From positions 721,297-785,296 of the forward strand of contig JAUJMU010000001.1 in the NCBI GenBank assembly GCA_030446715.1: a DNA stretch of 64,000 nt. The letters run 5' to 3'. The position numbers were made by a program, and so were the translations under genes. Shown in pieces: positions 52,485-62,471 of this stretch. A model generated the notes under the pieces. The model saw nothing but the letters and a program-made list of their open reading frames with translations, was not told the DNA's origin and did not search any database. Numbering within the stretch: position 1 is the first letter of the stretch; each line of letters begins with the position of its first letter. This DNA is from Cytophagales bacterium. Lineage in GTDB: Bacteria; Bacteroidota; Bacteroidia; Cytophagales; 172606-1.

Positions 52485-53576
52485 TTACCTCCCCTTCCGC
52501 AGCAATCCCCGCGTAAACTGATTCTCCATTCTTCTCTTACCCGATCGCAGCACGGGCTCCAGCAGGTACATATCCGCTCCCGGCACTTTGCGGATCAGGC
52601 GGAAAGCGGCCTGCCGGTCCAGTACGCTGGCGGCGGTGGAGAGCCAGTCGGCGGTGGTACCGTTACGGGCCACTACGGATACAGTGCGCTGACCGGTAAG
52701 GCCGGTTCCGGTGGCAGGGTCTACAATGTGCGAATACCGCTGGCCATCAATCTCAACGAACTGGTAATGATCTCCGGAGGTGGAAATGCCAATGTGGTGC
52801 AGAGGGAGCGTAATGGCGTGGGTGGTGTCACCTTCAATGACGCCGAGTTGTACCTGCCAGCCTTTTTTGCCGGGTGGTGGGGCTCCGGTGGCAAGGTTGC
52901 CGCCGCCGTCTACCAGCGCGGCCTCAATTCCCTGCCGCCGCAGCATTTTGAGGGCTTCGTCTACGGCGTAACCTTTGCCGATGCCCCCAACGTCCAGCCG
53001 CATACCGGGCTTTTGCAGCAGCACCGCTTTCCGGAGGGGATGGTACTTTATGTACCGGTAGCCAACTGAAACTCTCGCCTTTGCGATAGCTTCGCTGGAA
53101 GGGGGTTCGTGCTGCCGGCGGGAGCGGCGCCAGAGTTGCACTACCGGACCGATGGTAACATCAAAAGCGCCGTTGCTCTTACGGGAAGCCCGGTGCGAGA
53201 TCCGCAGCACCCGCCAGAGGTCCTGACTTACCGGCACCCACTTGCCGCGGCCGGCAGTGCGGGAAAGCCGGCTCAGTTCGCTGTCTTCGAGGTAATCACT
53301 CAGGATGACGTTCAGCGTGTCAATGCGGCGGAAAGCAGACAATGCAGCTTGCCGGGCCGACACGGAATCTGGTGCGTACAGCAGAATGCTGAAAGTAGTA
53401 CCCATCTGGCGGTGGGTAAATCCGTACCGCTGCCGGGCTTGCTGGGCGGGGGCCTGAGTGGCCGATGCAGCCAGCAGAAAAAAGAAGACGGGAGACAGGA
53501 GATGGGAGAAGGGAGACAAAAAAGCAGCTCTGCTCTTCTTCCCGCTGTCCGTTATTGCCCGTCTAACGTCTCCCAT
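52485..53576 (-). CDS. apbE: FAD:protein FMN transferase (ApbE family)
   Basis: Transfers FMN from FAD to a Ser/Thr of target proteins such as Rnf/Nqr subunits. It has a signal peptide (LLSPVFFFLLAASATQAPAQ) near residue 25. The ApbE signature is present: QMGTTFSILLYAPDSV, SNGAFDVTIGPVVQLW, RLDVGGIGKGYAVDEAL, AALVDGGGNLATG and the metal-binding HIVDPATGTGLTGQRTVSVVA. The frame is 363 residues; a start a few residues downstream is possible. The target protein is not encoded nearby. Confidence 0.93.
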   Translation of the reverse strand: MGDVRRAITDSGKKSRAAFLSPFSHLLSPVFFFLLAASATQAPAQQARQRYGFTHRQMGTTFSILLYAPDSVSARQAALSAFRRIDTLNVILSDYLEDSELSRLSRTAGRGKWVPVSQDLWRVLRISHRASRKSNGAFDVTIGPVVQLWRRSRRQHEPPSSEAIAKARVSVGYRYIKYHPLRKAVLLQKPGMRLDVGGIGKGYAVDEALKMLRRQGIEAALVDGGGNLATGAPPPGKKGWQVQLGVIEGDTTHAITLPLHHIGISTSGDHYQFVEIDGQRYSHIVDPATGTGLTGQRTVSVVARNGTTADWLSTAASVLDRQAAFRLIRKVPGADMYLLEPVLRSGKRRMENQFTRGLLRKGR

Positions 53577-53596
53577 CTAACTTCTCCTGTCTCAAT

Positions 53597-55177
53597 TTAA
53601 AAGCCTACTTTGGTAAAGTAGAATACATTGCGGCGGCCTTTTACCTGCTCATTGGAGTCGTTGCGGATCTTCTGGTAGCCCCACGCAAGGAAGTTGTTGC
53701 CGTACCAGTATTCCACCTCGTCGGCCTGGGATTTTCGCACCCGGTCGCCTTTGTACTCGGTGGTGACGGGAATATTCTCCTTTGCCTCTACCACCTCATT
53801 GCCCCGGATCACTTTGGATTTCAGTTCACCGTTGTGGTTGTAGGCCAGCATGATGTTTTCATTGTCGAAGCTGACCTTTACTTTTTCGCGGAGGCTGAAT
53901 GTTTTTACGTCCGAAATTTCAAAGCTGTTATCCCACACTAAGTTGCCCTGCCGGTCGAAGCCGGCGATTACGGCGTGGGTGTACACCCAGCCATCAAAGA
54001 TGGGCATATTGCGGTTATAGGGCATGCCGCCCCAGGCACCGTAGCCGTAGCCCCAGCCCATCGGACCGGGATACATAGAGTTGTAGTTGGTCCGGTATTC
54101 GGGGTAGTAGGCTTCAGCAATCATTACGTACTGTCCGTTGCGTTCAATGATGTCATGCACCAGCAGCCGGTACTGCAGACGCAGGTCGCGGCCCTGCGAT
54201 TTGCGCCGGCTGATGCGGCTTTCCATCCGCTCCCGCTGCTTCTGCCCCATAAACTGAAAGAAGTTCCTGAAGTCGGTGAAGCTGTAGTACTTCAGGTAGT
54301 TCTGTTCGCCGTTTTGCAGCTTGCTGATGTAGATACCCTGCGAATAATCGGCAGTGCCCTGGTAGAAGCTGCCCCAGCCGTACCCGAAGTAGTTGTAGGA
54401 AGTAGCCCGTGCATACACCGGCCCCTGCGTGCCGTACGTACCGATCACCAGTTCTACGGAATCGCCAAGGGCAGAAAGCTTGCCGTTGAGCAGATCGTAG
54501 TCTTTCTGGCCGGATGCCGTCAGGGCAATGTTCCGGACTGATTCTCCTTCCGGCGTAAAGGTTTTGACAATTACATTCTTGCTGCGGCTTTTGCCTTCCA
54601 CGTAGGTGGCGTGCAGCGTACGGGAAAGCGTATCTACGGTGAGAGACTGAATATCAGTACGGTTTCTGAACGCTGACGGCAGCAGGCGGGCCTTTTTGGC
54701 GGGCAGGTTCACGTGCAGCAGGATCGGTTCGTTGCGGGTCTTGCCGGCAATGAAGGCATTGCTGCCAATGGCATCAAAGTCAACGATGTCGAGGCGGTCC
54801 AGTGAGTAAAAGTCATATTTTTCGGCAAAGCCGGCCCGTACGTTCAGCTTGATAATCTGGTAGTTGGGGCTTTTGTAACGGTTAAACAGCAGGTACAGGG
54901 CCTTGTCGCGGTACACGTACTTGTTCAGGGAAAGCATCCCGTTTACGATGCAGTCTACCGTCCAGTCTTCCTTCAGATCGGTGTTGTAGCGGGTAAAGGT
55001 ATATTTGCCCTGCGAAACTTCCGTAAACAGGATCACGCCCTCCGATTCAACGGGTACCACGTGCATCTGGTCGGCGTTGCTGCGGGTTTCTATTTCCACC
55101 CGGCGGGGTTTTTCAGGCTGCGCGGAGGATTGGGTTACGAACCACAATCCGGCAATAAGTGCAAAAAAAGATTTCAT
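53597..55177 (-). CDS. Exported protein of unknown function
   Basis: A 526-aa protein with signal peptide KSFFALIAGLWFVTQSSAQ. The rest is rich in beta strands with repeated short hydrophobic strands and Tyr, Trp and Lys (NTDLKEDWTVDCIVNGMLSLNKYVYRDK, FDRQGNLVWDNSFEI), which might form a propeller. A Gly/Tyr/Met-rich segment occurs near 330-355. No family is recognised. ATG 55177 is used because it directly precedes the signal peptide; the longer frame to 55234 has no such feature. It lies 20 bp upstream of apbE and may be cotranscribed with it. Confidence 0.65.
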   Translation of the reverse strand: MKSFFALIAGLWFVTQSSAQPEKPRRVEIETRSNADQMHVVPVESEGVILFTEVSQGKYTFTRYNTDLKEDWTVDCIVNGMLSLNKYVYRDKALYLLFNRYKSPNYQIIKLNVRAGFAEKYDFYSLDRLDIVDFDAIGSNAFIAGKTRNEPILLHVNLPAKKARLLPSAFRNRTDIQSLTVDTLSRTLHATYVEGKSRSKNVIVKTFTPEGESVRNIALTASGQKDYDLLNGKLSALGDSVELVIGTYGTQGPVYARATSYNYFGYGWGSFYQGTADYSQGIYISKLQNGEQNYLKYYSFTDFRNFFQFMGQKQRERMESRISRRKSQGRDLRLQYRLLVHDIIERNGQYVMIAEAYYPEYRTNYNSMYPGPMGWGYGYGAWGGMPYNRNMPIFDGWVYTHAVIAGFDRQGNLVWDNSFEISDVKTFSLREKVKVSFDNENIMLAYNHNGELKSKVIRGNEVVEAKENIPVTTEYKGDRVRKSQADEVEYWYGNNFLAWGYQKIRNDSNEQVKGRRNVFYFTKVGF

Positions 55178-55368
55178 GGATGTAGCGGCTGATAAAGGGC
55201 CTCTCCCGGAGGAGAGAATATGGTCAGATTGCATTATAAACGTTTGAAAATGATCAGCAGTATAAATTTATAGGAATCCTGAAGAGAGCCCTGGACCGGT
55301 ACCGCTGCCGGGCCTCCGGCGTACCGTTACTGCACCTGAGTTCTCCGCAAGGGCGATTTCTTACCTCC

Positions 55369-56610
55369 CTACAAATTCCGGCCCAGGTAGTACAGATACG
55401 TGAAGCCTGCTTCAAATCCACCGACGGCAAAAGAATCAGCCGTCCGTTGCCGGGCCGTGGTTTGCCTGCCGGTCACAATGGCTCTGTACCGCCCGAATGG
55501 CACGCCGTACCCTACGCCCAGCAGGAACGCCTGCCGGAGGCTCAGCCAGCGGAAGCCGGACTTCAGGTGCAGCGCCGCCCCCGCCGGAATATTGAAGTTG
55601 CTGATGTCGTCCGGGTCGGTCTGATTGCCGCTCTCATCTTCGCTGCCTCCCACATCAAACTTCAGGCCGGAGGCCCAGGCCACGTGGGCACCCAGAAAGG
55701 GCGTGAATTTTTGTCCGTAGTTCAGCAGGTACGCCCTTACGCCGGCACCTGCCTTGAAGCCGGACGGCCCAAAGCCGATGCCACCGCCCACGTCGAATTT
55801 CCGGCCCAGATTCCGGACCAGTTCCGCGCCTGCCCAGCCGTAGGGGGCTCCCCACCCTAAAGAAATACCCGCTGCCCAGGCATTGGCCAGCCGCTTTTCC
55901 CGCAGTACCCGTAGCTTCTGGCGGGCCGTGGGCAGATCGGGACTGGTAAGGGCAATCTCCAGCCGGTCGGCTATTTCGCGGGCCAGTCTGGCATACTCCG
56001 GCACCATAGCCGAGGCCCGGATATCGGGAGAGGCCAAGGACACCCGGCCGGCCGCCACCACCGCCAGGCTACGGTCAAATACCTCATAATCAATCCGGTG
56101 CACCGTCTTCAGGTACGGCGTGACGTACATCGGATAATAATTGGCCGTGATTTCGTAAAAGTTCAGGGAAACCAGAAAATCGGCACCATAACCGGCCATT
56201 GTTCCCCTCATCTGCCCGTCCAGTACCGAGTCGGATACAAGGGAAGTATATTTCTCTTTAAAGACATTTTCCCATTCGGCGTACCTGCTCCGGCTGTGGA
56301 GGCGGGAAACGGTGTTTGAGTCCAGCGCCACGAACCCGAAGCGGTCATCGGCATAGTTGGTCATCGCCTTTACCACTTCGTCGCTGTAGGTCCGGATGAC
56401 CCGGCTGACATTGTCATTGGTAAGCCCGGCACTGTCGTTGACAAAAGCAAGCTCGGCCACTGAGTACACGTTGGCACTGAACTGCGAAAGGCGCAGGCCC
56501 GAAACAATGATCTTCGGCTTGCTGCCTCCGGAAAGATTCTGGGCGGCAGTGGTCAGCGAAAGCAAACTCAGACTAATAAGGAGTGTGGTCGTAATCAGGC
56601 GGATGGGCAT
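55369..56610 (-). CDS. Exported protein with C-terminal barrel-like domain, unknown function
   Basis: A 413-aa protein. Signal peptide (RLITTTLLISLSLLSLTTAAQ) is followed by an N-terminal mixed domain of about 200 residues (RVIRTYSDEVVKAMTNYADDRFGFVALD). The C-terminal 170 residues have alternating Gly/aromatic strands ending in GFEAGFTYLYYLGRNL, an outer-membrane barrel-like ending. This could be a receptor or adhesin with a periplasmic part. Family unrecognised. The gene runs in the opposite direction from the downstream RND operon. Confidence 0.65.
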   Translation of the reverse strand: MPIRLITTTLLISLSLLSLTTAAQNLSGGSKPKIIVSGLRLSQFSANVYSVAELAFVNDSAGLTNDNVSRVIRTYSDEVVKAMTNYADDRFGFVALDSNTVSRLHSRSRYAEWENVFKEKYTSLVSDSVLDGQMRGTMAGYGADFLVSLNFYEITANYYPMYVTPYLKTVHRIDYEVFDRSLAVVAAGRVSLASPDIRASAMVPEYARLAREIADRLEIALTSPDLPTARQKLRVLREKRLANAWAAGISLGWGAPYGWAGAELVRNLGRKFDVGGGIGFGPSGFKAGAGVRAYLLNYGQKFTPFLGAHVAWASGLKFDVGGSEDESGNQTDPDDISNFNIPAGAALHLKSGFRWLSLRQAFLLGVGYGVPFGRYRAIVTGRQTTARQRTADSFAVGGFEAGFTYLYYLGRNL

Positions 56611-56772
56611 TTTGAACAGGTGTGGTTTGATGTCCGGCCAGTGGCCAAAAGGTATACAAAGTTAACGTGATTAAATATAACTTATCCGCGAAAAACCTCC
56701 GGTTTGGCTAAAATAGTCTTATTTTAACTTTCTTGTTGGTGCTCCCTTTTTCATATTGTTTTCACCCTGGAA

Positions 56773-57840
56773 ATGATTCCCCCAAACAAAATTTTTTCTA
56801 AGCTTTCTCTTGGGCTTCTGCTGGGTGCAGGCGTGCTGGCAGCGTGCAAAGAGACCAGACAAAAGCAAGTTCCCGCAAGTGCCGGGCCGCAGCCAATCCG
56901 GGCGGAAGTGTACGTGGTCAGGGATACTTCCATCCGGGAAGACGTGCGCCTGGTAGGCAGTGTGGTGGCCAACGAAGGAGTAGAAATAGTGAGTGAACAC
57001 GCCCGGCGGCTGGCAAAGATTAACTTTGCCGACGGAGCCACCGTCCGCAAGGGACAGCTGATGTTTAAACTCGTGGATGCTGACCTGAAGGCGCAACTCA
57101 AAAAACTGACCGCGCAGCGCAAATTGTCGGCCGGGGAGGAGTCCCGTTCGGCTTCGCTGCTCAAGCTGGAAGGCATCAGCCGGCAGGAGTACGAACGGGT
57201 CGTCAGCAGCATCGAAGTGCTGGATGCCGAAATTGAAGCCGTGCAGGTGCAGCTGGACAAAACCGAAATCCGTGCACCGTTCAGCGGCAGAACCGGCATC
57301 CGGCGGGTCAGTGAAGGTGCCTTTGTGCAGCCCAACGTACCACTGGTGACGCTGGAGGACCTCAGCAGGGTAAAAATCGAATTTGCCGTACCGGAAAAAT
57401 ACGCCAGCCGGGTACGTACCGGTGAAGCCATCTCTTTCACCGTTGAAAACAGCGATAAATCCTATACGGCCCGCATCGCGGTGATTGAGCCGAAGATTGA
57501 CCAGAACACCCGCAGCCTCTTTATCCAGGCCGTGGCCGACAACCGCAACGGCGAACTGGTGCCGGGCTCATCGGCCATGATCGGGCTGAACCTGAGCGTA
57601 ATCGGCAATACCGTGCTGATTCCGACCCGTTCCCTGATTCCGGGGCTGGAGAGCAGCAGCGTACTGCTGGTAAAAAACGGCAAGGCAGAAAAGACGCAGG
57701 TAGAAACCGGCCTCCGCACCAGCCGCAGCGTGCAGATCACGGGTGGCCTCGCCATTGGCGATACCATCATGACCACCAATATTTTACGGGCCAAACCCGG
57801 CATTCCGGTACAGGTCGTTTCCAACAAAACCAATCCATGA
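56773..57840 (+). CDS. RND efflux periplasmic adaptor (membrane fusion protein)
   Basis: A 355-aa lipoprotein (LLLGAGVLAACKETRQ, Cys at about 24). VGSVVANEGVEIVSEHARRLAKINFADGATVRKGQLMFKL forms the biotinyl/lipoyl half, AQLKKLTAQRKLSAGEESRSASLLKLEGISRQEYERVVSS the helical hairpin, and KTEIRAPFSGRTGIRRVSEGAFVQPN the returning lipoyl half. A beta-barrel and membrane-proximal domain complete it. It bridges the pump and an outer-membrane channel. The stop overlaps the pump start (ATGA), so translation is coupled. Confidence 0.94.
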   Translation: MIPPNKIFSKLSLGLLLGAGVLAACKETRQKQVPASAGPQPIRAEVYVVRDTSIREDVRLVGSVVANEGVEIVSEHARRLAKINFADGATVRKGQLMFKLVDADLKAQLKKLTAQRKLSAGEESRSASLLKLEGISRQEYERVVSSIEVLDAEIEAVQVQLDKTEIRAPFSGRTGIRRVSEGAFVQPNVPLVTLEDLSRVKIEFAVPEKYASRVRTGEAISFTVENSDKSYTARIAVIEPKIDQNTRSLFIQAVADNRNGELVPGSSAMIGLNLSVIGNTVLIPTRSLIPGLESSSVLLVKNGKAEKTQVETGLRTSRSVQITGGLAIGDTIMTTNILRAKPGIPVQVVSNKTNP

Positions 57841-60800
57841 GCATTTCCGAACTGAGCATCCGGCGGCCCGTACTGGCCATGGTGCTTTCCATTCTGCTGG
57901 TGCTGTTCGGTGTGGTCGGGTTCACGTACCTGGGTACCCGCGAATTCCCGGCCGTTGACCCGCCGGTTATCACTGTAAGCACCACCTATCCCGGGGCAAG
58001 CCCGGAAGTAATTGAATCGCAGATCACCGAGCCCCTGGAGCAGGCCATCAACGGCATTGCCGGGGTGCGGATCATTTCATCTGTTTCGCGGGAGCAGGCC
58101 AGCATCGTCACCGTGGAGTTCGGCATCAGCGTAGATCTCGAAGCGGCCGCCAACGATGTGCGCAGCAAAGTGTCGCAGGCCGTAGGGGTGCTGCCCGCCG
58201 ACGCTGATCCGCCGGTGGTAGACAAGGCCGACGCCAATTCGCAGTCCGTTATTTTTCTCTCCGTGCAGAGCGATACCCGCAGCATGCTGGAGCTTTCGGA
58301 CTTTGCCAATAACGTGGTCAAGGAGCGGCTGCAGACGATCCCCGGCGTGAGTGGTGCCTTTGTGCGCGGCGAACGGCGTTACTCCATGCGGCTGTGGATG
58401 GACCCCGTCCGGCTGTCGGCGTACCGGGTGGTGCCGGCTGATATTCAGGCGGCGCTGCGCAAGGAGAACATTGATCTGCCCTCCGGCCGCATTGAGGGCA
58501 ACGAAACCGAACTCAACCTCCGCACCGACAGCCGCCTGACCACGGCCGAAGAGTTTAACCGGATGATCATCAAATCGGAAGGGGGCCGTACCATCCGCTT
58601 CTCTGACGTTGGCTACGCCGAACTGGGTGCCGAAAACGACCGAAGTTCCATCAGCCGGAGCACGGTGCAGGGGGTGCTGGTTTCCATTCAGCCGCAGCCC
58701 AATGCCAATGAGATTGAGATTGCCGATGAAGTGTACCGGCGCCTGGAGGAGTTAAAGGCAGAAGTGCCTGCCGACATTCACGTGCGGGTTGCCAATGACT
58801 ACACCAAGCCGGTGCGCCGCTCCATCAGGGAAGTGGAAGAGACACTTATTATCGCCTTTATTCTGGTGGCGCTGGTGATCTACTTTTTCCTCCGCGACTG
58901 GCGTTCTACCATCATTCCGATCATCGCCATTCCCATTTCCATCATTGCCACGTTTTTCATCATGTACCTGGCGGGCTTTTCCATCAACGTGCTTACGCTG
59001 GTGGCAATCGTGCTGGCCATTGGTCTGGTGTGCGACGACGCCATTGTGGTGCTGGAAAACATTTACGCCAAGGTAGAAGATGGCATGTCGCCTTTTCAGG
59101 CGGCCATTCAGGGGTCCAAAGAGATTTACTTCGCCATTATTTCCACTACGGTTACGCTGGTTTCGGTATTTATTCCGATCATCTTTCTGCAGGGGCTTAC
59201 GGGGCGCCTGTTCCTCGAATTTGGAGTGGTGCTGGCGGGATCTATATTGATTTCGGCGCTGGTGGCCCTCACGCTGTCGCCGATGATGTGCGCTTACCTG
59301 CTCAAGCGGCACGACCAGCCGGGGCGGTTCTACGCCGCCACCGAAAAATTCTTCAACAACCTTACCCGTGCGTATACCCGGTCGCTGAACCGGTTTATGC
59401 GCGCCAGGTGGCTGGCAATTCCGGTTGTAGCCGGCATGTTTGGCCTGATCGTGCTGTTCGGCAAGATCATTCCGTCCGAACTGGCTCCCCTCGAAGACCG
59501 TGGCATTATCCGGGTGCAGGTGCGGGCACCCGAAGGGGCCTCCTTTGAATACATGGAAGAAAACATGGCCGCCATTGATCAGTACATCAACGATTCCATT
59601 CCCGAACTGGCCGCTACCATATCCCTGACGGCGGTTATTCCGGGCGGCGGCGCTTTTGCTCCGGTCAATACCGGTCTGGAAAATATTTTCCTCATTGACC
59701 CCGATCAGCGTGGCCGGTCGCAGGCGGAGGTATTCGCGCAGCTTTCCAAAGGGCTGGAAGAATTCACCGGCGTGCGGACCTTTCCGGCCCAGCCGCCCAC
59801 CATCGGCAGCCGGTTTGGCGGCCAGCCGGTGCAGTTTGTACTGCAGGCTCCCACGCTGGATCAACTGGTGGAAGCGCTGCCCCAGTTTCTGGAAAAGGCT
59901 CAGAAGCATCCTTCCCTGCGGTTTGTGGATTCGGATTTTAAGGTTAATAAGCCCGAACTTCTGCTGCGGATCAACCGCGAAAAAGCTTCCGAACTGAAAG
60001 TATCGGTGGAAGAAATTGCGCGTACGCTGCAACTCGCCTACAGCGGCCAGCGGTACGGCTACTTTATCATGAACGGCAAGCAGTACCAGGTGATCGGCCA
60101 GCTTGCGCGCAGTGACCGCGACGAACCCCTTGACCTGAAGGCCCTCACCATCCGGAACAGCCAGGGCCAGATGGTGCCGCTGGACAACCTGATTACCTAC
60201 AATGAATCGGTAAATTCGGCGGCCATTTACCGCTACAACCGCTACGTATCGGCTACAGTGACAGCCGGTCTGGCTGATGGCAAAACGCTGGGTGAAGGCA
60301 TTCAGGCGATGCGTGAAATTGCCGCCGAGGTGCTGCCGCCGGCGTTCAAGACCGATACAGCCGGGCAGTCCAAAGAATTTGAAGACAGCTCGTCGAGCCT
60401 GCTGTTTGCGTTTCTGCTGGCCATTGTGCTGATCTACCTGATTCTGGCCGCGCAGTTTGAGAGCTTCGTTGACCCGCTGATCATCCTGTTTACGGTGCCG
60501 ATGTCGATTGCCGGGGCGCTGGGTACGCTGTATTTTTTCGGGCAAACGCTGAATATCTTCAGCCAGATCGGCATTATCATGCTGATCGGTCTGGTGACCA
60601 AAAACGGGATTCTGATCGTGGAATTTGCCAACCAGCGCAAGGAAGCCGGTTTGCGGCGCACCGATGCCGTGATTGAAGCCGCCTCGGCCCGTTTCCGGCC
60701 CATTCTGATGACAAGCATGGCAACGGTGCTGGGGATTCTGCCCATTGCCTTGTCGCTGGGTACGGCGGCGGGCAGCCGGCAGTCGCTGGGCATTGCGGTG

Positions 60801-60941
60801 GTGGGCGGCATGATCATCTCCGGCTTCCTGACCCTCTACGTGGTGCCGGCCATGTACACGTACCTGTCGCGGAACCTGAGAAAGCGGGGGCAGGAGAAAG
60901 ATTTGCAACTACTGACGCAAAGAGAGGAGGTACCCGGATGA
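57837..60941 (+). CDS. RND-family efflux permease (AcrB/HAE-type)
   Basis: A 1034-aa inner-membrane proton antiporter, close to the usual length. FTYLGTREFPAVDPPVITVSTTYPGASPEVIESQITEPLEQAINGI starts the porter region. The proton-relay aspartates are in IGLVCDDAIVVLENI (D397 and D398 by count), and PLVTK-like GLVTKNGILIVEFANQ closes helix 10. It belongs to the multidrug/hydrophobe branch, as no heavy-metal signature is seen. No TolC-type channel gene follows; it must be supplied from elsewhere. The rdgB start overlaps its stop. Confidence 0.95.
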   Translation: MSISELSIRRPVLAMVLSILLVLFGVVGFTYLGTREFPAVDPPVITVSTTYPGASPEVIESQITEPLEQAINGIAGVRIISSVSREQASIVTVEFGISVDLEAAANDVRSKVSQAVGVLPADADPPVVDKADANSQSVIFLSVQSDTRSMLELSDFANNVVKERLQTIPGVSGAFVRGERRYSMRLWMDPVRLSAYRVVPADIQAALRKENIDLPSGRIEGNETELNLRTDSRLTTAEEFNRMIIKSEGGRTIRFSDVGYAELGAENDRSSISRSTVQGVLVSIQPQPNANEIEIADEVYRRLEELKAEVPADIHVRVANDYTKPVRRSIREVEETLIIAFILVALVIYFFLRDWRSTIIPIIAIPISIIATFFIMYLAGFSINVLTLVAIVLAIGLVCDDAIVVLENIYAKVEDGMSPFQAAIQGSKEIYFAIISTTVTLVSVFIPIIFLQGLTGRLFLEFGVVLAGSILISALVALTLSPMMCAYLLKRHDQPGRFYAATEKFFNNLTRAYTRSLNRFMRARWLAIPVVAGMFGLIVLFGKIIPSELAPLEDRGIIRVQVRAPEGASFEYMEENMAAIDQYINDSIPELAATISLTAVIPGGGAFAPVNTGLENIFLIDPDQRGRSQAEVFAQLSKGLEEFTGVRTFPAQPPTIGSRFGGQPVQFVLQAPTLDQLVEALPQFLEKAQKHPSLRFVDSDFKVNKPELLLRINREKASELKVSVEEIARTLQLAYSGQRYGYFIMNGKQYQVIGQLARSDRDEPLDLKALTIRNSQGQMVPLDNLITYNESVNSAAIYRYNRYVSATVTAGLADGKTLGEGIQAMREIAAEVLPPAFKTDTAGQSKEFEDSSSSLLFAFLLAIVLIYLILAAQFESFVDPLIILFTVPMSIAGALGTLYFFGQTLNIFSQIGIIMLIGLVTKNGILIVEFANQRKEAGLRRTDAVIEAASARFRPILMTSMATVLGILPIALSLGTAAGSRQSLGIAVVGGMIISGFLTLYVVPAMYTYLSRNLRKRGQEKDLQLLTQREEVPG

Positions 60942-61516
60942 ACCTCTGCATGGCCACCAACAACGCCCACAAAATTGCCGAAATGAAGCCGCTGCTCAGT
61001 GCTTCCGTCCAGCTGGTCAGCCTTGCCGGCATCGGCTGCCACGAGGAACTGCCCGAAACCGGCGATACGCTGGAAGCCAATTCGGGGCAGAAGGCGCAGT
61101 ACGTGTGGGACCACTACGGCGTGAGCTGCTTTGCCGACGATACGGGTCTGGAAGTAGAGGCGCTGGACGGCGAACCGGGTGTGTACTCAGCCATGTATGC
61201 TGGTCCGCAGCGCGACAGCGGCGACAATATGCGGCGGCTGCTCCGCAAGCTGGAGGGAAAGGAAAACTGCAAAGCGCAGTTCCGCACCTGCATCACCTTG
61301 ATTCTGAATGGTGAAAAATACCAGTTTGAGGGTGTAGTGAAGGGCACTATTCTGGAAGCGCCCCGCGGCACGGGTGGCTTCGGTTACGATCCGCTTTTCG
61401 TGCCGGACGGCTACGCGCAGACCTTTGCCGAAATGCCGCTTGCCGAAAAGAACAAGATCAGTCACCGGAGCCGCGCCGTGCAGGAACTGATCGGGTTTTT
61501 GGGAAGGGTAGGGTAA
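60938..61516 (+). CDS. rdgB: Non-canonical purine NTP pyrophosphatase (RdgB/HAM1)
   Basis: Hydrolyses ITP/dITP and XTP to prevent their incorporation. The 192-aa product starts LCMATNNAHKIAEMKPLL (NTP-binding start) and has FADDTGLEVEALDGEPGVYSAMYAG and GTGGFGYDPLFVPDG, the classical motifs. ATGA overlap with the RND permease makes an unusual operon of efflux pump plus nucleotide-pool cleaner. The overlap is visible, but co-function is not implied. Confidence 0.95.
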   Translation: MNLCMATNNAHKIAEMKPLLSASVQLVSLAGIGCHEELPETGDTLEANSGQKAQYVWDHYGVSCFADDTGLEVEALDGEPGVYSAMYAGPQRDSGDNMRRLLRKLEGKENCKAQFRTCITLILNGEKYQFEGVVKGTILEAPRGTGGFGYDPLFVPDGYAQTFAEMPLAEKNKISHRSRAVQELIGFLGRVG

Positions 61517-61588
61517 GATGAAATGGATTGGTTGTGGGTGTTTAGGTGTTGTGTGTGATTAAATGAAATAAAAGAAAAAGAAAAAGAA

Positions 61589-62014
61589 TTGAATAAAGTA
61601 GTATTTTTTGGAGGACTAAGCCTTCTCTTGCTCAGCTGGCAGCCTAAAAACAATTATCGTAAAGTGATGGAGCAGTTAGAGGTCCGTCATCAACAGTGCT
61701 TGGATCAAGGAGAAGCCATGATGCTTTGTAGTCGGCACTACTCCATTCAGATGGATAGTATGTTAAACGTGGTCTATCAGGACTTGCTTGGCCACTACAA
61801 TCCCCAACAACAAAAGCAGCTACGGTTTCAACAAAGAGAATGGCTTAAAAAGAGGGATGTCAAGCTAAAAACAATTTGGGCTGATGTAAATGCACTCCGA
61901 GCCAAAGGGGAGTTTGTTCCCCAGGATGATCGAATGTTTGCTTATGGAAAAGAAGCCACTTTAGTGGAAGAAAGGGTATTAGAACTAATCTCTGAATTGG
62001 AAAAAGTAGAGTAA
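61589..62014 (+). CDS. LprI-like (DUF1311) exported protein
   Basis: A 141-aa protein from a TTG start with a hydrophobic start (KVVFFGGLSLLLLSWQ). MDSMLNVVYQDLLGHYNPQQQKQLRFQQREWLKKRD matches the LprI/DUF1311 pattern, including conserved YxxL and QR-W-K segments. Two cysteines occur, in HQQCLDQ and LCSRHY. DNA is noticeably more AT-rich than the flanks. Family members include lysozyme inhibitors, but function here is unknown. Confidence 0.72.
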   Translation: MNKVVFFGGLSLLLLSWQPKNNYRKVMEQLEVRHQQCLDQGEAMMLCSRHYSIQMDSMLNVVYQDLLGHYNPQQQKQLRFQQREWLKKRDVKLKTIWADVNALRAKGEFVPQDDRMFAYGKEATLVEERVLELISELEKVE

Positions 62015-62322
62015 AAACCACACACAACACCCTGCTGAACGCCAACCCGTCCTGCCAAAGCCAACGGACAGGGTATGGCGTCAGCAGTTGATCCGTTGGC
62101 TGCAAAACAATCAGGTAGCTTTGTATTTGCACCGCCTCTGGCAGAACACAGCCGGGTGCACCAGTACCTTGCGGACCCGGCAGGTTCTGCAAACTGCGTC
62201 TGATCTGGTCGGAAAAACAGGACCGGTGAACGTAAACGAGAGGCTACAAAATTTACAAAACTTTTGTATTCTGACCTGGCCTGGAAGTAATGTGGCGGTC
62301 TGTAGATTGCTGAGCGAGTTCA
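62015..62322. other. Intergenic region, no gene recognised
   Basis: Short frames only; none has recognisable features. With the following repeat and terminator it makes up a gap of about 450 bp. Confidence 0.35.
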
Positions 62323-62366
62323 GATTGTGAATTCCAGTCTGTCAGGCAGGTCAAATTCAGAATGAA
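62323..62366. repeat. Dispersed intergenic repeat, copy 2
   Basis: Diverged copy of 7493-7533, starting ATTGTGAATTCC and containing TCAGGCAGG. Confidence 0.4.
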
Positions 62367-62415
62367 TAGGTAATGCAGGGGTTACAGCATCATTGGTTCA
62401 TAAAGTGTAATCTGC

Positions 62416-62448
62416 AAAAAAAGCCTCCCCGGTTTTACCGGAGAGGCT
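62416..62448 (-). terminator. Terminator of the small minus-strand gene
   Basis: Stem AGCCTCTCCGG / CCGGGGAGGCT with a 5-nt loop (one mismatch), followed on the minus strand by seven T. It is 24 bp after the stop at 62472. Confidence 0.8.
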
Positions 62449-62471
62449 GATAATGGCAAGGCCAGATGCTT

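Noticed and set aside
58752-60908. 718-residue open frame antisense to the RND permease
   Set aside because: It is a shadow of the real permease gene; the composition is His/Gln/Arg-rich and shows no domain.
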